Source: Micromonospora sp. MW-13
GTDB taxonomy: Bacteria > Actinomycetota > Actinomycetes > Mycobacteriales > Micromonosporaceae
DNA length: 41,616 nucleotides
Reading direction: 5' to 3'
Assembly (NCBI RefSeq): GCF_003434305.1
Contig: NZ_QKKX01000027.1
Location: forward strand, 1 to 41,616
The notes under the pieces were generated by a model that searched no databases, was not told the origin of the DNA, and worked only from the letters and a program-made list of their open reading frames with translations. This document shows positions 16,127-26,922 of the stretch, in pieces (positions within the stretch are counted from its first letter, which is position 1; each line of letters starts with the position of its first letter). The position numbers and the translations under genes were made by a program.

Positions 16127-17338
16127 TCAGCTCGCCCCGAGCACCGGTGGAACGCCGGTGTCGCCGTCCCGCCAGACCATGTCGTCCTCGGTCAGCCAGG
16201 TCAACCGCTCGTCGGACTCGTCCTCGGCGGTCCGTCCGTGCCCGCCGAGCACGCCCGCCCGGCCGCCGGAGGCCCCGTTCGCGCCGACCCGGCCCACGCC
16301 CGTGGCGGCGCGGTGCTCGGCCGCCGCTAGGCCGCCGGCCGGCCGCGCCGGCACCGTCGCCCCGCCGCGGGCCGACCCGGCCAGCGAGCCGGTACCGCCG
16401 CCGAGCACACCGCCGGCCGGTGCCCCGGTGGGCGCCCCGAAGACCAGCCCCGCCCCGGTGCCGGCCGACGCGGCGGCGGTCCCGCCGCCCAGGCCGACCG
16501 TGCCCGGCGTGCCGCCGGTCGGCAGCGCCCCGCCGAGCCCCGGATCGGCGCCGGCGAGCGACGTCCCGGCGCCCGGGTCGGTGCCCAGGCCGCCGTCGAC
16601 CGTGCCGGTGCCGCCGAGCGGCGTCGACCCGGTGTGCGGCGCGGGCGCCGGGCTGTCCGGGGCGGACACCGTCTGGTGGCCGGTGGTCGGGGTGCCCTTG
16701 CCGGGGCCCGGTGCGGCTGTCGGGGTATTGGCTCCGGGGCCGGCGGACGGCGTCGTCGTGGAGGTGGTCGGGTCGACCGGCAGGTCCCGGTCCGGCTCCG
16801 GCGGGGCGACCAGCCGGCCGTACGCGGACAGGTCGTAACCGGCGGCCAGCTCGGCCACCACCTGCACCATCCGCCGGTGGGCCTTCTCCTGCTCGGCCTT
16901 GTCCTTCTGGTGTCCCATGATGCCGCCGACGATCGCGCCGGGCAGGCCGAAGGTCGCGCCGCCCTTGAGCGCCCCGGAGACCGCCTGGTCGTGGTCGTCG
17001 GTCTCGTCCGGGCTCTCCGCGTCCTTCTTCGCGGTGCGCAGGTCGGTGGCCATCAGCGTCAGCCCCTGGCGGACGTCGGCCATCCCCTCGGAGAGGGTGG
17101 TCGAGTAGTCGACGATCAGCGACAGCCGGCGCTGGAACTCCCGCCCGGCGTCCCCCGTCCAGCCGTTGGCCAGCTTGTCGAGGTCGCTCCGCAGGTCGCG
17201 GGCGAGGTCGTCGAGGGTGCCCTTCATCGAGTTCCACTTGGTGGCCAGCCCGTCGATCTGGGCCGGGTCGCCGGCCTTCACGGCGTCGTACAGCTCCTGG
17301 TGGCTGACGTGCTCGTAGCGCGCGGTGTACTCAGACAC
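16127..17338 (-). CDS. Large WXG100/PPE-like ESX substrate with conserved tail
   Basis: A 403-residue predicted type VII substrate. The N-terminal helical hairpin domain (about 1-115) has a Trp60-Thr-Gly turn (LDKLANGWTGDAGREF). A short glycine-rich segment (ALKGGATFGLPGAIVGGIMG) precedes another helix and a long Pro/Gly/Thr-rich, probably disordered region (about 190-370). The end is acidic and aromatic: ERLTWLTEDDMVWRDG...VPPVLG. The same tail pattern ends the protein at 31247-32554. The GTG start has GGAGG 6 nt upstream and overlaps by 8 bp the small gene before it, a PE/PPE-like arrangement. Secretion by the adjacent Ecc proteins is inferred. Confidence 0.75.
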   Translation of the reverse strand: MSEYTARYEHVSHQELYDAVKAGDPAQIDGLATKWNSMKGTLDDLARDLRSDLDKLANGWTGDAGREFQRRLSLIVDYSTTLSEGMADVRQGLTLMATDLRTAKKDAESPDETDDHDQAVSGALKGGATFGLPGAIVGGIMGHQKDKAEQEKAHRRMVQVVAELAAGYDLSAYGRLVAPPEPDRDLPVDPTTSTTTPSAGPGANTPTAAPGPGKGTPTTGHQTVSAPDSPAPAPHTGSTPLGGTGTVDGGLGTDPGAGTSLAGADPGLGGALPTGGTPGTVGLGGGTAAASAGTGAGLVFGAPTGAPAGGVLGGGTGSLAGSARGGATVPARPAGGLAAAEHRAATGVGRVGANGASGGRAGVLGGHGRTAEDESDERLTWLTEDDMVWRDGDTGVPPVLGAS

Positions 17339-17699
17339 GAGGGTCCTCCTGCCTGCCCAGCGCGTCGTCGACCCCGCCGAGGGCGGCGGCGATGTCGGCG
17401 GAGTTGGCCGCGTTGCGCGCCTCGGTGGTCTTGTAGTTGGTCAGGATCGTGCCGGTCGCGCTCTGCGCGGCCCGTACCGCGTCGCGGAGCCGCTCGACCT
17501 GCTGGGCGTAGCTCAGGTGCAGGTCGGAGTAGCGCCGGGCGTTGCTGGTCGCGTCCGCGAAGGTGCCCAGCTCCGGCGGCCGGCACTGCATCTCGGTGTT
17601 GAGTTTCTTGAGCACGGCCTCGGCCTCGGTGAGCCGACCGGCCAACCGCTTGTGGAAGTCCTCTAGGGACAGTACGTCGACTGTCGTGCGCCCGGTCAT
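17331..17699 (-). CDS. EspC/PE-like small ESX substrate with YxxxE signal
   Basis: A 122-residue, mainly helical protein resembling EspC-like (DUF2580) or PE-type partners. The secretion signal is NYKTTEARN (Tyr89, Glu93), the YxxxD/E motif of ESX substrates, preceded by a helix (LSYAQQVERLRDAVRAAQSA). It overlaps the large WXG/PPE-like gene by 8 bp and probably forms a heterodimer with its product. The ATG has GGGG 8 nt upstream. eccB ends on the same strand 127 bp further on. Confidence 0.75.
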   Translation of the reverse strand: MTGRTTVDVLSLEDFHKRLAGRLTEAEAVLKKLNTEMQCRPPELGTFADATSNARRYSDLHLSYAQQVERLRDAVRAAQSATGTILTNYKTTEARNAANSADIAAALGGVDDALGRQEDPRV

Positions 17700-17826
17700 G
17701 GCAGCATCCCCGTAGTCCTCGTCGATAACCGTTGGCGAGGACCAGGTTAGTGGACGGCGGCCAACCTGGGCGACCCCGGCGAGAGCGGTCCGACGCCACC
17801 GACATGGCCGGACCCGGCCACCACGG

Positions 17827-19377
17827 TCACCCGCCGGTGGCCGGCGCCCCGGTCGCCCCGTCCTCCGCCGGCCGGCTCGGCTCGCCGCTCGCCTCCCGGT
17901 CCGGTGTGCGGCTCGCGCCCCCGGCGGGCGGGCGACCCGCTCCCTCGGCCGGGGCGCCGCCGCTCGCGGTGCCCGGGGTGAAGTACGCGAGCGCGTCCTC
18001 CCGTTCGAGGGTGGGGCCCGTGGGCACCAGTGACAGCAGCGACGCGGGCACCGCCAGCGGGGCCACTCCGCCGTACCCGAGGGCGGTCAGCGCGTCGCCC
18101 GACCGGGTGCCCAGCGGATAGCGCACCCCCTGGGCGCTGATCAGGTAGACCGTCGAGCCCGGCGCGCCCGCGCCGCCGTCCCCGGCGCCCGGGGCGGCCT
18201 GGACCAGCACGCCCTTCCCGCCCGGCAGCAGGACCTGCTCGGCGGTGCGGACCGCGTCCCGGGCGCCCTGCCGGACCGGCGGCGCGGCGGGGCCGCTCAG
18301 CTCGGCCGGCACCCGGTCGAAGACCTCCAGCGTGGTGGTGGGCGGCCCGTCCACGGCCCCCTTCCGGTAGCTGGCGCAGAGCACCGTGCGGCCCGCCTGG
18401 ACCGGGTGCAGCGTCGGCAGCGTCCGCGGCGTCCCCTCTGGCTCCACCCGTTCCCGGGTCAGCAGCCGGCCGGCCTGGTCCGGGGTGATGTCGGTGACCC
18501 GCCCGCCGTCGCGCAGCAGCAGCAGGGCGGTGACCTCGCCGATCGAGGCCAGCCCCTCCCGGGTCAGCACGTAGTGCTGCTCGGCGGCCCGGAAGACGTC
18601 GCCGACCCGGGCCGCCCCGTCGCCCACGGTCAGCCGGCTGGCGTCCCCCTCGCCTTCGATGTCGGGCTCGCGGAGCACCGGACCCGCCGGCACGGCGTTG
18701 AGCAACTGCTCGCCGACGGTGACCGTGGGGGCACCGGCCATCCGCAGCGCCGCGGTCGCCGGGTCCCCGCCCGCGATCCGCAGCCGGGCGTCGCCGGTGA
18801 GCAGGTACCGCCCGCCGCCGACGGTGACCAGCACCGCCCGGTCGCCGAGCGGCACGCCGCCGGAGAGCGGCCGGTCGATCACCAGGTGGGTGGTGGAGCG
18901 GCGCGGGTCGGCCGGGTCGGGCACGTCGCAGACCGACCAGGGCAGCCCGATCAGCGACTTCCGGTCGGGCAGCGCGTCGGGGGCGCCGACGATCCCGACG
19001 GTACGCCCGCGCGGCCGGTCGGCGATCGACGCCTGCGACATGGTCCGCACCGCCGGGTCCGCCTCGTTGAGGATCAGCCGGGCCGAGGCGTAGTTCAGGG
19101 TCGGGTGCAGCAGGCCGTCCACGTAGACGTAGGTCGCCCCGGTCTCCCGCTCGATCACCAGCGTGTTCGCCTCCAGCGGCGCGGCGTTGCCGGTGAGCTG
19201 GCCGTACGCGCCGACGCCGCCGAGCACCACCGCCGCGGCCACCACGCTGCCGACCACCGCGAGGCCGAGTCGCCGCATCGGCAGGTTCGTGGTCTCCGGA
19301 TCGCCGGACAGCAGCGCGGAGACGATCCGGCGGGTGACGAAGCGGTACGCCTGCACCTGGTCGCGGCGGGTCCGCAT
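17827..19377 (-). CDS. eccB: Type VII secretion protein EccB
   Basis: A 516-residue EccB, the periplasm-exposed core component of the ESX membrane complex. The N-terminus MRTRRDQVQAYRFVTRRIVSALLSGDPE is diagnostic, as is the single membrane helix (LGLAVVGSVVAAAVVLGGVGAYGQL, about 37-61). The extracytoplasmic domain contains NTLVIERETGATYVYVDGLLHPTLNYASARL and ends in LREDALAYFTPG-like sequence, followed by a Gly/Pro-rich tail. GGAGG lies 7 nt before the ATG. It is divergent from eccE. Confidence 0.96.
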   Translation of the reverse strand: MRTRRDQVQAYRFVTRRIVSALLSGDPETTNLPMRRLGLAVVGSVVAAAVVLGGVGAYGQLTGNAAPLEANTLVIERETGATYVYVDGLLHPTLNYASARLILNEADPAVRTMSQASIADRPRGRTVGIVGAPDALPDRKSLIGLPWSVCDVPDPADPRRSTTHLVIDRPLSGGVPLGDRAVLVTVGGGRYLLTGDARLRIAGGDPATAALRMAGAPTVTVGEQLLNAVPAGPVLREPDIEGEGDASRLTVGDGAARVGDVFRAAEQHYVLTREGLASIGEVTALLLLRDGGRVTDITPDQAGRLLTRERVEPEGTPRTLPTLHPVQAGRTVLCASYRKGAVDGPPTTTLEVFDRVPAELSGPAAPPVRQGARDAVRTAEQVLLPGGKGVLVQAAPGAGDGGAGAPGSTVYLISAQGVRYPLGTRSGDALTALGYGGVAPLAVPASLLSLVPTGPTLEREDALAYFTPGTASGGAPAEGAGRPPAGGASRTPDREASGEPSRPAEDGATGAPATGG

Positions 19378-19526
19378 GACTTACCTCCGGCGGGATGGGT
19401 CCGCGACGATCAGGTCCGAGCTCCGCCGCGGGCTTCCCTACGATAAGGGGCCGTCGGCCGGGGAACGGGACCACCGCCCGCCCCGGACCGGCTCAGGAAG
19501 CCGCCCGTCCAGAAGGGACGCCACCG

Positions 19527-20723
19527 ATGCCGCAGGTCCAGGCGCCACCCGGTCGTACGGCCACCGGCTCGGCCGACCCGCCAGCCCTGCCGGCGCCGCC
19601 CGACCGCGCGGTCGTCCCGGCCGACCGGCGCAGCCGGGGCCGGCTCGGTCCGGTCGTCGTCGGGCAGCTCGTCGTGGCGGAGCTCGGCGCCATCGCCGTG
19701 TCCTCCGCCCTCGGCGGCCCCGGCTGGCTGGTCGGGGTCGTCGCCGCCCTCGCGGTGGCGGCGGTCGCCGCCACCTTCGCCCGTCGCGGCGGCCGTTGGT
19801 GGTACGAGGACCTGCTGCTGCGCCGCCGGCTGCGGCGTCGCCGGGACCGGGCCCGGGCCGCGGTGACCGCCGGTGGGCCGGACGAGCCCCGGCTGGCCGC
19901 CCTGGCACCGGAGCTGACCGTGACGGAGCTGACCGAGCGGGGCACCCGCCTCGGCATCGGTCAGGACGGCCAGGGCTGGTTCGCCGCCGTGGCGCTGGAC
20001 CCGCGTCCCGGAGCGCCCGCCGGTTCCGTCGAGGCGGCGGTGGTGGACCGGGCGCTGGCCGTGCTGGCCGAGTTCTCGGCCCCGGTCTCCCTCGCCCAGG
20101 TCGTCTCGCACACCCTGGTCTGGTATCCGGCCCCGGGCGCTCCCCCAGCCGCCCACCGCACCGTCTGGGTGGCCGTGCGGCTGTCCGTGCGGGACGCCCG
20201 CAACGAGACGGTGACCCGGGGCGGCGGGATGCTGGGCGTGCACCGGACCGTATCCGCCGCGGTCGGCCGGCTCGGCAAGGCGCTGCACGCCGGCGGCCTG
20301 AGCCACCGGGTCCTCGGCCGGGACGAACTGCGCGCCGCGGTCGTCTCGGCGGCCGGCATGGACCTGGCGCCCGCGCCGCAGGCGGAGACCTGGACCGGAC
20401 TGCGCGGCGGCGGCTGGACCCAGCGTTGCCTGGCCCTGCGCGCCCGCCCCGGGGCTACCTGGGGTGCCCTGGTGGACGCGGTCACCGCGACCTCCGCCCC
20501 GTCCCACACGCTCGCCGCCGTGGTCCGGCCCGGCGATCGGCCGACCCCGCCGCTGCTGCGCGTCGCGGCCCCCGCCGACCACGTCGAGGCGCTGGTCAAG
20601 GTGGTCCGGGACGTCGCCCGACGGGGCGGGGTCCCGGCCCGGCCGCTGGACGGCGAGCACGGCCCCGGCGTCTACGCCACCGCCCCGGTCGCCCTGCGCG
20701 TCATCGACCACCGCGCCGAGTGA
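19527..20723 (+). CDS. eccE: Type VII secretion protein EccE
   Basis: A 398-residue EccE. Two adjacent membrane helices (VVVGQLVVAELGAIAVSSAL and WLVGVVAALAVAAVAATFA, about 45-90) precede the conserved RGGRWWYEDLLLRRRLRRRRD segment and a soluble domain with LGIGQDGQGWFAAV. The role is a peripheral subunit of the ESX core that stabilises the EccB/C/D complex. AGAAGGGA lies about 8 nt before ATG 19527; upstream in-frame starts run into the eccB promoter side. It converges on eccD, with a 30-bp repeat array between them. Confidence 0.9.
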   Translation: MPQVQAPPGRTATGSADPPALPAPPDRAVVPADRRSRGRLGPVVVGQLVVAELGAIAVSSALGGPGWLVGVVAALAVAAVAATFARRGGRWWYEDLLLRRRLRRRRDRARAAVTAGGPDEPRLAALAPELTVTELTERGTRLGIGQDGQGWFAAVALDPRPGAPAGSVEAAVVDRALAVLAEFSAPVSLAQVVSHTLVWYPAPGAPPAAHRTVWVAVRLSVRDARNETVTRGGGMLGVHRTVSAAVGRLGKALHAGGLSHRVLGRDELRAAVVSAAGMDLAPAPQAETWTGLRGGGWTQRCLALRARPGATWGALVDAVTATSAPSHTLAAVVRPGDRPTPPLLRVAAPADHVEALVKVVRDVARRGGVPARPLDGEHGPGVYATAPVALRVIDHRAE

Positions 20724-20757
20724 GTCCGGTACGGCCGGGTGCTCCGCCGACGGGACC

Positions 20758-20846
20758 GGGCGGGGCCGGTCGTTGCCCGGCGGTGGTGGGCGGGGCCGGT
20801 CGTCGCCCGGCGGTGGCGAGTGGGCCGCGTTCTGCCCGGCGGTGGC
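20758..20846. repeat. Three 30-bp tandem repeats between eccE and eccD
   Basis: Units start at 20758, 20788 and 20818 (30, 30 and 29 bp). Each contains GCCCGGCGGTGG at its end. The first two differ at only two positions. The array fills most of the gap between convergent stops and is not translated by either gene. It may act in termination or be a neutral minisatellite. Confidence 0.75.
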
Positions 20847-20856
20847 GAACGGGCCG

Positions 20857-22254
20857 TCAGGGGCGGAGGTTGACGATCCAGCCGTACAGGCCGCAGACCC
20901 AGACCGCGAGCGGGACCAGCGAGATGATCAGCAGGATCTCGACGATGTCCAGGAGCCGGCCCCAGACCGGCGAGATCCGCTTGCCGGCCACGGTCAGCCC
21001 GTAGATCAGGCTGATCACGGCCGCCACGACCAGGCCGCCGAGGACCACGCCGAGCCGGAGCGCCGTGGAGCCGGCGGCGAAGGTGGCCGCCGCCGCCAGG
21101 CCGAGCCCGAGGGTGCCGGCGAGGAGCACCGGGACGCGCTGGGCGCGGCCGATGAACGGCCGGGCGCGCAGCAGCGACAGCAGGGCCAACACCAGGCAGA
21201 GCAGCGTCGCCGGCAACCGGCCGTCGAGGGCGAGGACGACCTCCCCGCCCAGCACCAGCAGCGCCACCGTCCACAGCAGGCCGGTGAGGAACGCGTCGGC
21301 CCGCTCGCTGAGCCGCAGCACCCGGCGGCCGTCCACGGTCTCGGTGTCGGTCTTCAGGTCGTCCGGGCCGGTCGGGATGGACGGGACGGGCAGCCGGGCC
21401 AGCCGGTAGGACGCCATCGGCAGGGCCGGCAGGGTGGCGAACGCGACCGTGGCGACCACCGCGGCGGCGGCCGGAGCGCCGACGGAGAACGCCAGGCTCA
21501 CCACCGCGCCGAGGCCCACCGCCGCGCCGACGGCGGTCGCGCCGAAGAAGAGCGGCAGCCGGTCGCCGACCGCCAGCGCCGCGACCGCGCCGAACACCAC
21601 CACGGCGGTCGCCGCGAGCAGCACGTGCGGGCTGGCCAGCTCGGCCAGCGTCCGGTCACCGGCCAGCACCAGCAGGCCGCCGGTCGCGGCGTGCCCGATG
21701 CCGGCCAGCGCGAGCACCGAACCGGTCCGGCTGTCACCGGCCGCCCGGGACAGCACCGCGGCGCTGACCACCAGGGCGACCGCGACCAGCAGGGCGGCGA
21801 TCGCGCCGGGAAGCTGCGGCGGGCCGGCGAACAGCGCCGCCAGTGCCCCGGCGGACAGCGCCGCCGCGGCGAAGAGCACCGAGAACGAGCGGGTGGTGCC
21901 CACCTGCCAGCTACCCGGGCGCTGGTTGGTCGCGGTGGCCACCGCGTCCACCACGTCGTCGAAGACGATCTCCGGGGCCGCCGCGGCGCGGGGGTTGAAG
22001 TAGAGCACCTCGCCGTCGCGGATGCCGAGCTGCCCGGCGGTACGGCCACCGTCGAGCGGCTGTCCGCCGAGCCGGGCGAGGCTCCAGCCGCCGTGCCGGA
22101 CCCCCTCGTCGGCGAGATCCTCCCCGGCGTACCGGAGCAGGGTCGGCAGCAGGTCGGCCAGCGGCACGTCGGAGGGGAGGGCGAGATCCATCCGGGTCCG
22201 GGGCGCCACGATGGTGATCCGGCTCAGACCACCGGTCGCCGTCTTCGTCGCCAC
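20857..22254 (-). CDS. eccD: Type VII secretion protein EccD
   Basis: A 465-residue EccD, the multi-spanning channel subunit. An N-terminal ubiquitin-like domain (about 8-95; [27 protein letters not shown], then DGEVLYFNP) precedes about 11 transmembrane helices from about residue 125 to the C-terminus (e.g. [50 protein letters not shown]). GTG 22254 is chosen because GAGGAGG lies 5 nt upstream; the frame extends further but without support. It is divergent from eccC. Confidence 0.95.
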   Translation of the reverse strand: MATKTATGGLSRITIVAPRTRMDLALPSDVPLADLLPTLLRYAGEDLADEGVRHGGWSLARLGGQPLDGGRTAGQLGIRDGEVLYFNPRAAAAPEIVFDDVVDAVATATNQRPGSWQVGTTRSFSVLFAAAALSAGALAALFAGPPQLPGAIAALLVAVALVVSAAVLSRAAGDSRTGSVLALAGIGHAATGGLLVLAGDRTLAELASPHVLLAATAVVVFGAVAALAVGDRLPLFFGATAVGAAVGLGAVVSLAFSVGAPAAAAVVATVAFATLPALPMASYRLARLPVPSIPTGPDDLKTDTETVDGRRVLRLSERADAFLTGLLWTVALLVLGGEVVLALDGRLPATLLCLVLALLSLLRARPFIGRAQRVPVLLAGTLGLGLAAAATFAAGSTALRLGVVLGGLVVAAVISLIYGLTVAGKRISPVWGRLLDIVEILLIISLVPLAVWVCGLYGWIVNLRP

Positions 22255-22305
22255 TGTGGCCTCCTCGCGCTCGCCTACGCTCCACCCCCACCGGGGCGGC
22301 ACCGC

Positions 22306-22330
22306 CCCGTGGGTCCACGACGCCCACGGG
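22306..22330. promoter_or_regulatory. Inverted repeat in the eccD-eccC divergent region
   Basis: CCCGTGGG (22306-22313) and CCCACGGG (22323-22330) form a perfect 8-bp dyad with a 9-bp spacer. TACGAT boxes follow on the plus strand at 22339-22344 and 22355-22360. It is a candidate operator or promoter region for both genes. Confidence 0.4.
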
Positions 22331-22457
22331 AGATTACCTACGATGGCGTCCACGTACGATGCCCACCCGACGGCCTGCGGTCGGTCGTCGTGGCCCCCGG
22401 CCCGCACGTCGCGCCGCGCCGGTCGGCGGCCGGGCCGCTTCTGGGGAGGAGACAGCC

Positions 22458-25400
22458 GTGAGCACCGTGGTGTTCCGCCGGCTTCCGCGCCAACCGGGGC
22501 CCGCCCTGCCGCGTGGCGAGGTGCTGCTGGAGTCCCCGCCCGAGCTGCCCGAACAGACCCCCCGGGGGATGGGGCAGCTCCTGATGATCCTGCCGATGGT
22601 CTGCGGCGTGGGCGCGATGGCGTTCCTCTACGCCGGCCGGGGCGGCGGCATGATGACGTACGTCGCGGGCGGGCTGTTCGGCGTCTCGATGCTCGGCATG
22701 GCGATCGGGTCGCTGAGCAACGGCGGCAACGACAAGGCCGAGCTGAACGCCGAGCGCCGCGACTACATGCGCTACCTCGCCCAGATGCGCAAGCGCACCC
22801 GGCGCGCGGCCGAGCAGCAGCGGGCCGCGATGACCTGGCGGCACCCGGAGCCCGACGCGCTCTGGTCGATCGCCACCTCCCGCCGGCTCTGGGAGCGGCG
22901 GATCACCGAGGACGACTTCGGCGAGTCCCGGATCGCGGTCGGCCCGCAGCGGCTGGCGGTGGAGATCGTGCCGCCGGAGACCAAGCCGGTCGAGGACCTG
23001 GAGCCGATGAGCGCCATCGCGCTGCGCCGGTTCGTCCGGGCCCACTCCACGGTGCCGGACCTGCCCACCGCGCTGTCTCTGCGGGCGTTCTCCCGGGTGG
23101 TGCTGCGCGGCGAGCGGGAGCCCGTGCTCGACCTGGCCCGGGCGGCGCTGGGCCAGCTCGTCACCTTCCACGCCCCGGAGGACCTGGTCGTCGCGGTGGT
23201 CGCCGCCCCCGACCGGCAACCGGCCTGGGACTGGGTGAAGTGGCTGCCGCACGCCCAGCACCCCGGCCGCGCCGACGCGGCGGGCGCCCGCCGGCTGGTC
23301 TTCGCCACCCTGACCGAGGCCGAGGAGTCCCTCGCCGACGAGCTGGCCGGCCGGCCCCGGTTCGCCCCGGAGGCGAAGCCGCTGACCACCGCGCCGCACG
23401 TGGTGGTGCTGATCGACGGCGGCGAGATCGCCCCCACCTGCCACCTGACCGGGCCGAGCCTGCTCGGCACCACGGTCATCGACCTCTCCGGCACCGTCCC
23501 CCGGGACGCCGGCCGCTGGCTGCTCTGCCTCGACGTCGGTGACGGGAGCGCGCTGGACCTCATCCGCGGGGCTTCCTCGTCGCGGCTGGGCCGGCCGGAC
23601 CGGCTCAGCGCGACCGCGGCCGAGGGCCTGGCCCGGCAGATCGCCCCGTACCGGCTCTCCCAGCAGCAGGCCAGCGCCGACGAGCCGCTGGCCCGCAGCA
23701 CGGAGCTGCCCGACCTGCTCGGCGTCGGCGACGCCGCCGGGGTCGACGTGCAGCAGACCTGGCGCCCGCGCAGCCAACGGGAGCGGCTGCGCATCCCGCT
23801 CGGCGTGGGCCCGGACGGCAACGTCGTCGAGCTGGACTTCAAGGAGTCCGCGCACGAGGGCATGGGCCCGCACGGCCTGGTCATCGGCGCGACCGGCTCC
23901 GGCAAGAGCGAGCTGCTGCGTACGGTGGTCGCCGCGCTCGCGGTCACCCACTCGTCGGAGGAGCTGAACTTCGTCCTGGTCGACTTCAAGGGCGGCGCGA
24001 CGTTCGCCTCGCTGGACGCGCTGCCGCACACCAGCGCGGTGATCACCAACCTCTCCGACGAGCTGCCCCTGGTCGACCGGATGCGCGACGCCCTGGCCGG
24101 CGAGATGAACCGCCGCCAGGAGGTGCTGCGCGCCGCCGGCAACTACGTCTCCCGTTACGAGTACGAGAAGGCCCGGGCCGCCGGTGAGCCGCTGGACCCG
24201 ATGCCGAGCCTGCTCATCATCTGCGACGAGTTCAGCGAGCTGCTCGCCGCGAAGCCGGACTTCATCGACCTGTTCGTGATGATCGGCCGGCTGGGCCGGT
24301 CGCTCGGCGTGCACCTGCTCCTGGCCAGCCAGCGGCTGGAGGAGGGCAAGCTGCGCGGCCTGGACACCCACCTGTCGTACCGGATCGGCCTGCGCACGTT
24401 CTCGGCGGTGGAGAGCCGGATCGTGCTCGGCGTGCCGGACGCGTACGAGCTGCCCAGCGCCCCCGGCCACGGGTACCTGAAGACCGACACCACCACCATG
24501 CTGCGGTTCCGGGCGGCGTACGTGTCCGGGGTGTACCGGGCGCCGGGCGACCAGGCGCGCTCGTCGCAGGCGCTGGTGCAGCGCCGGATCGTGCCGTACG
24601 GCACCGACTTCGTGCCGGTGCGTGCGCCGGAGCTGCCGGTTGAGCCGGTCGCCGAGCCGGAGCAGCCGGCCGACGGCAAGGCCGTGGCGATGCTCGACGT
24701 GCTGATCGACCGGCTCGCCGGCCGGGGCCGCCCGGCCCACCAGGTCTGGCTGCCGCCGCTGTCCGAGCCGCCGAGCCTGCTCGACCTGCTCGGCCCGCTC
24801 GCCGTCGACAAGACGTACGGCCTGACCACCTCGGGCTGGCAGGGCCGGGGCCGGCTCACCGTCCCGGTCGGCGTGGTCGACCGCCCGTACGAGCAGCGGC
24901 GCGACCCGATGCTGGTGGAGCTGGCCGGCGCGGGCGGCAACGTGGTCATCGTCGGCGCCTCGCTCAGCGGCAAGAGCACCATGCTGCGCTCGATGCTCGC
25001 CTCGCTGGCACTCACCCACACCCCGCGCGAGGTGCAGCTCTTCTGCCTCGACTTCGGCGGCGGCGCGCTACGCAGCCTGGAGGGGCTGCCGCACCTCTCC
25101 GGCGTGGCCGGCCGGCGGGACACCGAGGCGGTCCGCCGGACGGTCGCCGAGGTGGTCGGCGTGATCGACGAGCGGGAGCAGCGGTTCGCCCAGCACGGCA
25201 TCGACTCGGTGGCCGCGTACCGCCGGCGCCGGGCGGCCGGCGAGTTCGCCGACGACCCGTTCGGCGACGTCTTCCTCGTGGTGGACGGCTGGAACACGCT
25301 GCGCCAGGAGTACGAGGAGCTGGAGCAGACCATCACGAACCTGGCCAACCGGGGGCTGGGTTTCGGCGTACACGTGGTGATCACGGCGGTGCGCTGGGCG

Positions 25401-26420
25401 GAGATCCGGATCAACATGCGGGACCTGCTCGGCACCAAGCTGGAGCTGCGGCTCGGCGACGCGGCCGAGTCGGAGATCGACCGTCGGGCGGCGCAGAACG
25501 TCCCGGAGAAGACCCCGGGGCGCGGCCTGACCCGCGACAAGCTGCACTTCCTGGCCGCGGTGTCCCGGATCGACGGCCGCCGGGACGTCGACGACCTGAC
25601 CGAGGCGTCGGTCGCGCTGGCCGGACACGTGGCGCGGGCGTGGCCCGGCGCGCCGGCCCCGAAGGTCCGGCTGCTGCCGCGCCGGCTGCCACTGCACGAG
25701 CTGGTCCGGGTCGCCGACCGGTCGGCGCCCGGCCTGCCGATCGGCGTCAACGAGTCGGCGCTCGCCCCGGTGTACCTGGACCTGGTGAGCGAGCCGCACC
25801 TGACGGTCTTCGGCGACGCCGAGTGCGGCAAGACCAACCTGCTGCGGACGATCGCGAAGGGGATCGTCGAGCGGTACACCCCGGCGCAGGCGCGGCTGGT
25901 CATCGCCGACTACCGGCGCGGCCTGCTGGGCGCGGTCGAGGGCGAGCACCTGCTCGACTACGCGCCGTCCAACCAGGCCTTCGGCCAGGGGCTCGCGTCG
26001 ATCCGCAGCGCCCTGTCGAACCGGCTGCCCGGGCCGGACGTGACCACCGCCCAGCTCCGCGACCGGAGCTGGTGGAAGGGGCCGGACCTCTACATCCTGG
26101 TGGACGACTACGACCTGGTCGCCTCCGGCGGCAACAACCCGCTCAGCGCGTTGCAGGAGCTGCTGCCGCAGGCCCGCGACATCGGCCTGCACCTGATCAT
26201 CACCCGCCGCGTGGGCGGCGTGGCGCGGGCGCTGTACGAGCCGGTGCTGCAACGCCTCCGCGAGCTGGACTCCCCGGGCCTGCTGATGTCCGGCAACCGG
26301 GAGGAGGGGGCGGTCTTCGGCACGCTGCGGCCGAGCCCGCAGCCGCCGGGCCGGGGCACCCTGGTGCGCCGGCGCGACGGTCAGCAGCTCATCCAGACCG
26401 CCTGGTCCGAGCCGGCCTAG
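22458..26420 (+). CDS. eccC: Type VII secretion ATPase EccC, three FtsK/SpoIIIE modules
   Basis: A 1320-residue motor with EccCa and EccCb in one chain. Two membrane helices are near residues 38-82 ([40 protein letters not shown]). The three P-loops are intact: GATGSGKSE (Lys483), GASLSGKST (Lys839) and GDAECGKTN (Lys1125). Their Walker B segments are [23 protein letters not shown] and [11 protein letters not shown]. The final module would bind the YxxxD/E export signal of substrate dimers. GTG 22458 follows GGGGAGGAGA. The C-terminus ends normally, and no module is degenerate at the Walker Lys. Confidence 0.97.
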   Translation: MSTVVFRRLPRQPGPALPRGEVLLESPPELPEQTPRGMGQLLMILPMVCGVGAMAFLYAGRGGGMMTYVAGGLFGVSMLGMAIGSLSNGGNDKAELNAERRDYMRYLAQMRKRTRRAAEQQRAAMTWRHPEPDALWSIATSRRLWERRITEDDFGESRIAVGPQRLAVEIVPPETKPVEDLEPMSAIALRRFVRAHSTVPDLPTALSLRAFSRVVLRGEREPVLDLARAALGQLVTFHAPEDLVVAVVAAPDRQPAWDWVKWLPHAQHPGRADAAGARRLVFATLTEAEESLADELAGRPRFAPEAKPLTTAPHVVVLIDGGEIAPTCHLTGPSLLGTTVIDLSGTVPRDAGRWLLCLDVGDGSALDLIRGASSSRLGRPDRLSATAAEGLARQIAPYRLSQQQASADEPLARSTELPDLLGVGDAAGVDVQQTWRPRSQRERLRIPLGVGPDGNVVELDFKESAHEGMGPHGLVIGATGSGKSELLRTVVAALAVTHSSEELNFVLVDFKGGATFASLDALPHTSAVITNLSDELPLVDRMRDALAGEMNRRQEVLRAAGNYVSRYEYEKARAAGEPLDPMPSLLIICDEFSELLAAKPDFIDLFVMIGRLGRSLGVHLLLASQRLEEGKLRGLDTHLSYRIGLRTFSAVESRIVLGVPDAYELPSAPGHGYLKTDTTTMLRFRAAYVSGVYRAPGDQARSSQALVQRRIVPYGTDFVPVRAPELPVEPVAEPEQPADGKAVAMLDVLIDRLAGRGRPAHQVWLPPLSEPPSLLDLLGPLAVDKTYGLTTSGWQGRGRLTVPVGVVDRPYEQRRDPMLVELAGAGGNVVIVGASLSGKSTMLRSMLASLALTHTPREVQLFCLDFGGGALRSLEGLPHLSGVAGRRDTEAVRRTVAEVVGVIDEREQRFAQHGIDSVAAYRRRRAAGEFADDPFGDVFLVVDGWNTLRQEYEELEQTITNLANRGLGFGVHVVITAVRWAEIRINMRDLLGTKLELRLGDAAESEIDRRAAQNVPEKTPGRGLTRDKLHFLAAVSRIDGRRDVDDLTEASVALAGHVARAWPGAPAPKVRLLPRRLPLHELVRVADRSAPGLPIGVNESALAPVYLDLVSEPHLTVFGDAECGKTNLLRTIAKGIVERYTPAQARLVIADYRRGLLGAVEGEHLLDYAPSNQAFGQGLASIRSALSNRLPGPDVTTAQLRDRSWWKGPDLYILVDDYDLVASGGNNPLSALQELLPQARDIGLHLIITRRVGGVARALYEPVLQRLRELDSPGLLMSGNREEGAVFGTLRPSPQPPGRGTLVRRRDGQQLIQTAWSEPA

Positions 26421-26486
26421 GGGCGGACGGCGGGCATCCGTTCCGGTAGCGTCGGGCAGACCGTCGCTTGTGAAGAGAGGACCATC

Positions 26487-26906
26487 GTGAGCACCTCGCG
26501 GGGTTACGGCGGCGCCGGTGGCGCTGTGGAGAGCATGTTGCGCCAGGCGCAGGAGCAGCAGCGCCGGCTGGCCGAGTTCCAGCAGCAGCGCGCCGACCTG
26601 CGGGTTACCGGGGAGAGCCCGGACGGCCTGGTCCGGGTCACGGTGAACGGCGAGATGAAGGTCGGTGACATCGAGATCAACGCCCGGGCGATGCGGCTGG
26701 ACAGCTACTCCCTCGCGGAGGCGCTCCAGGCCGCCATCGACGCGGCGTACGCGGCCTTCGGCGAGCGCCAGCAGGAGCTGCTGACGGAGATGCTCGGCGG
26801 CTCCGAGCTGGTCCGCCGGGCCCAGGAGGGCACCCTGGCCCCGGAGGACTGGTTCCGCCAGTTCGGGGTGGACCTGACCGACCCGTTCCGCGGCCTGCGC
26901 CGCTGA
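26487..26906 (+). CDS. YbaB/EbfC-fold protein, EspL-like
   Basis: A 139-residue protein with the YbaB fold: helix MLRQAQEQQRRLAEFQQQ, strands LVRVTVNGEMKVGDIEIN, helix YSLAEALQAAIDAAYAAFGERQQELL. In mycobacterial ESX-1 the YbaB-like EspL stabilises substrates, and location directly after eccC suggests a similar chaperone or regulatory role. The GTG is preceded by GAGAGGA. The C-terminal GGSELVRRAQEG...DWFRQFGVDL is not part of the core fold. A nucleoid-associated role is the alternative. Confidence 0.78.
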   Translation: MSTSRGYGGAGGAVESMLRQAQEQQRRLAEFQQQRADLRVTGESPDGLVRVTVNGEMKVGDIEINARAMRLDSYSLAEALQAAIDAAYAAFGERQQELLTEMLGGSELVRRAQEGTLAPEDWFRQFGVDLTDPFRGLRR

Positions 26907-26922
26907 GCTGCGAGGAGACACG

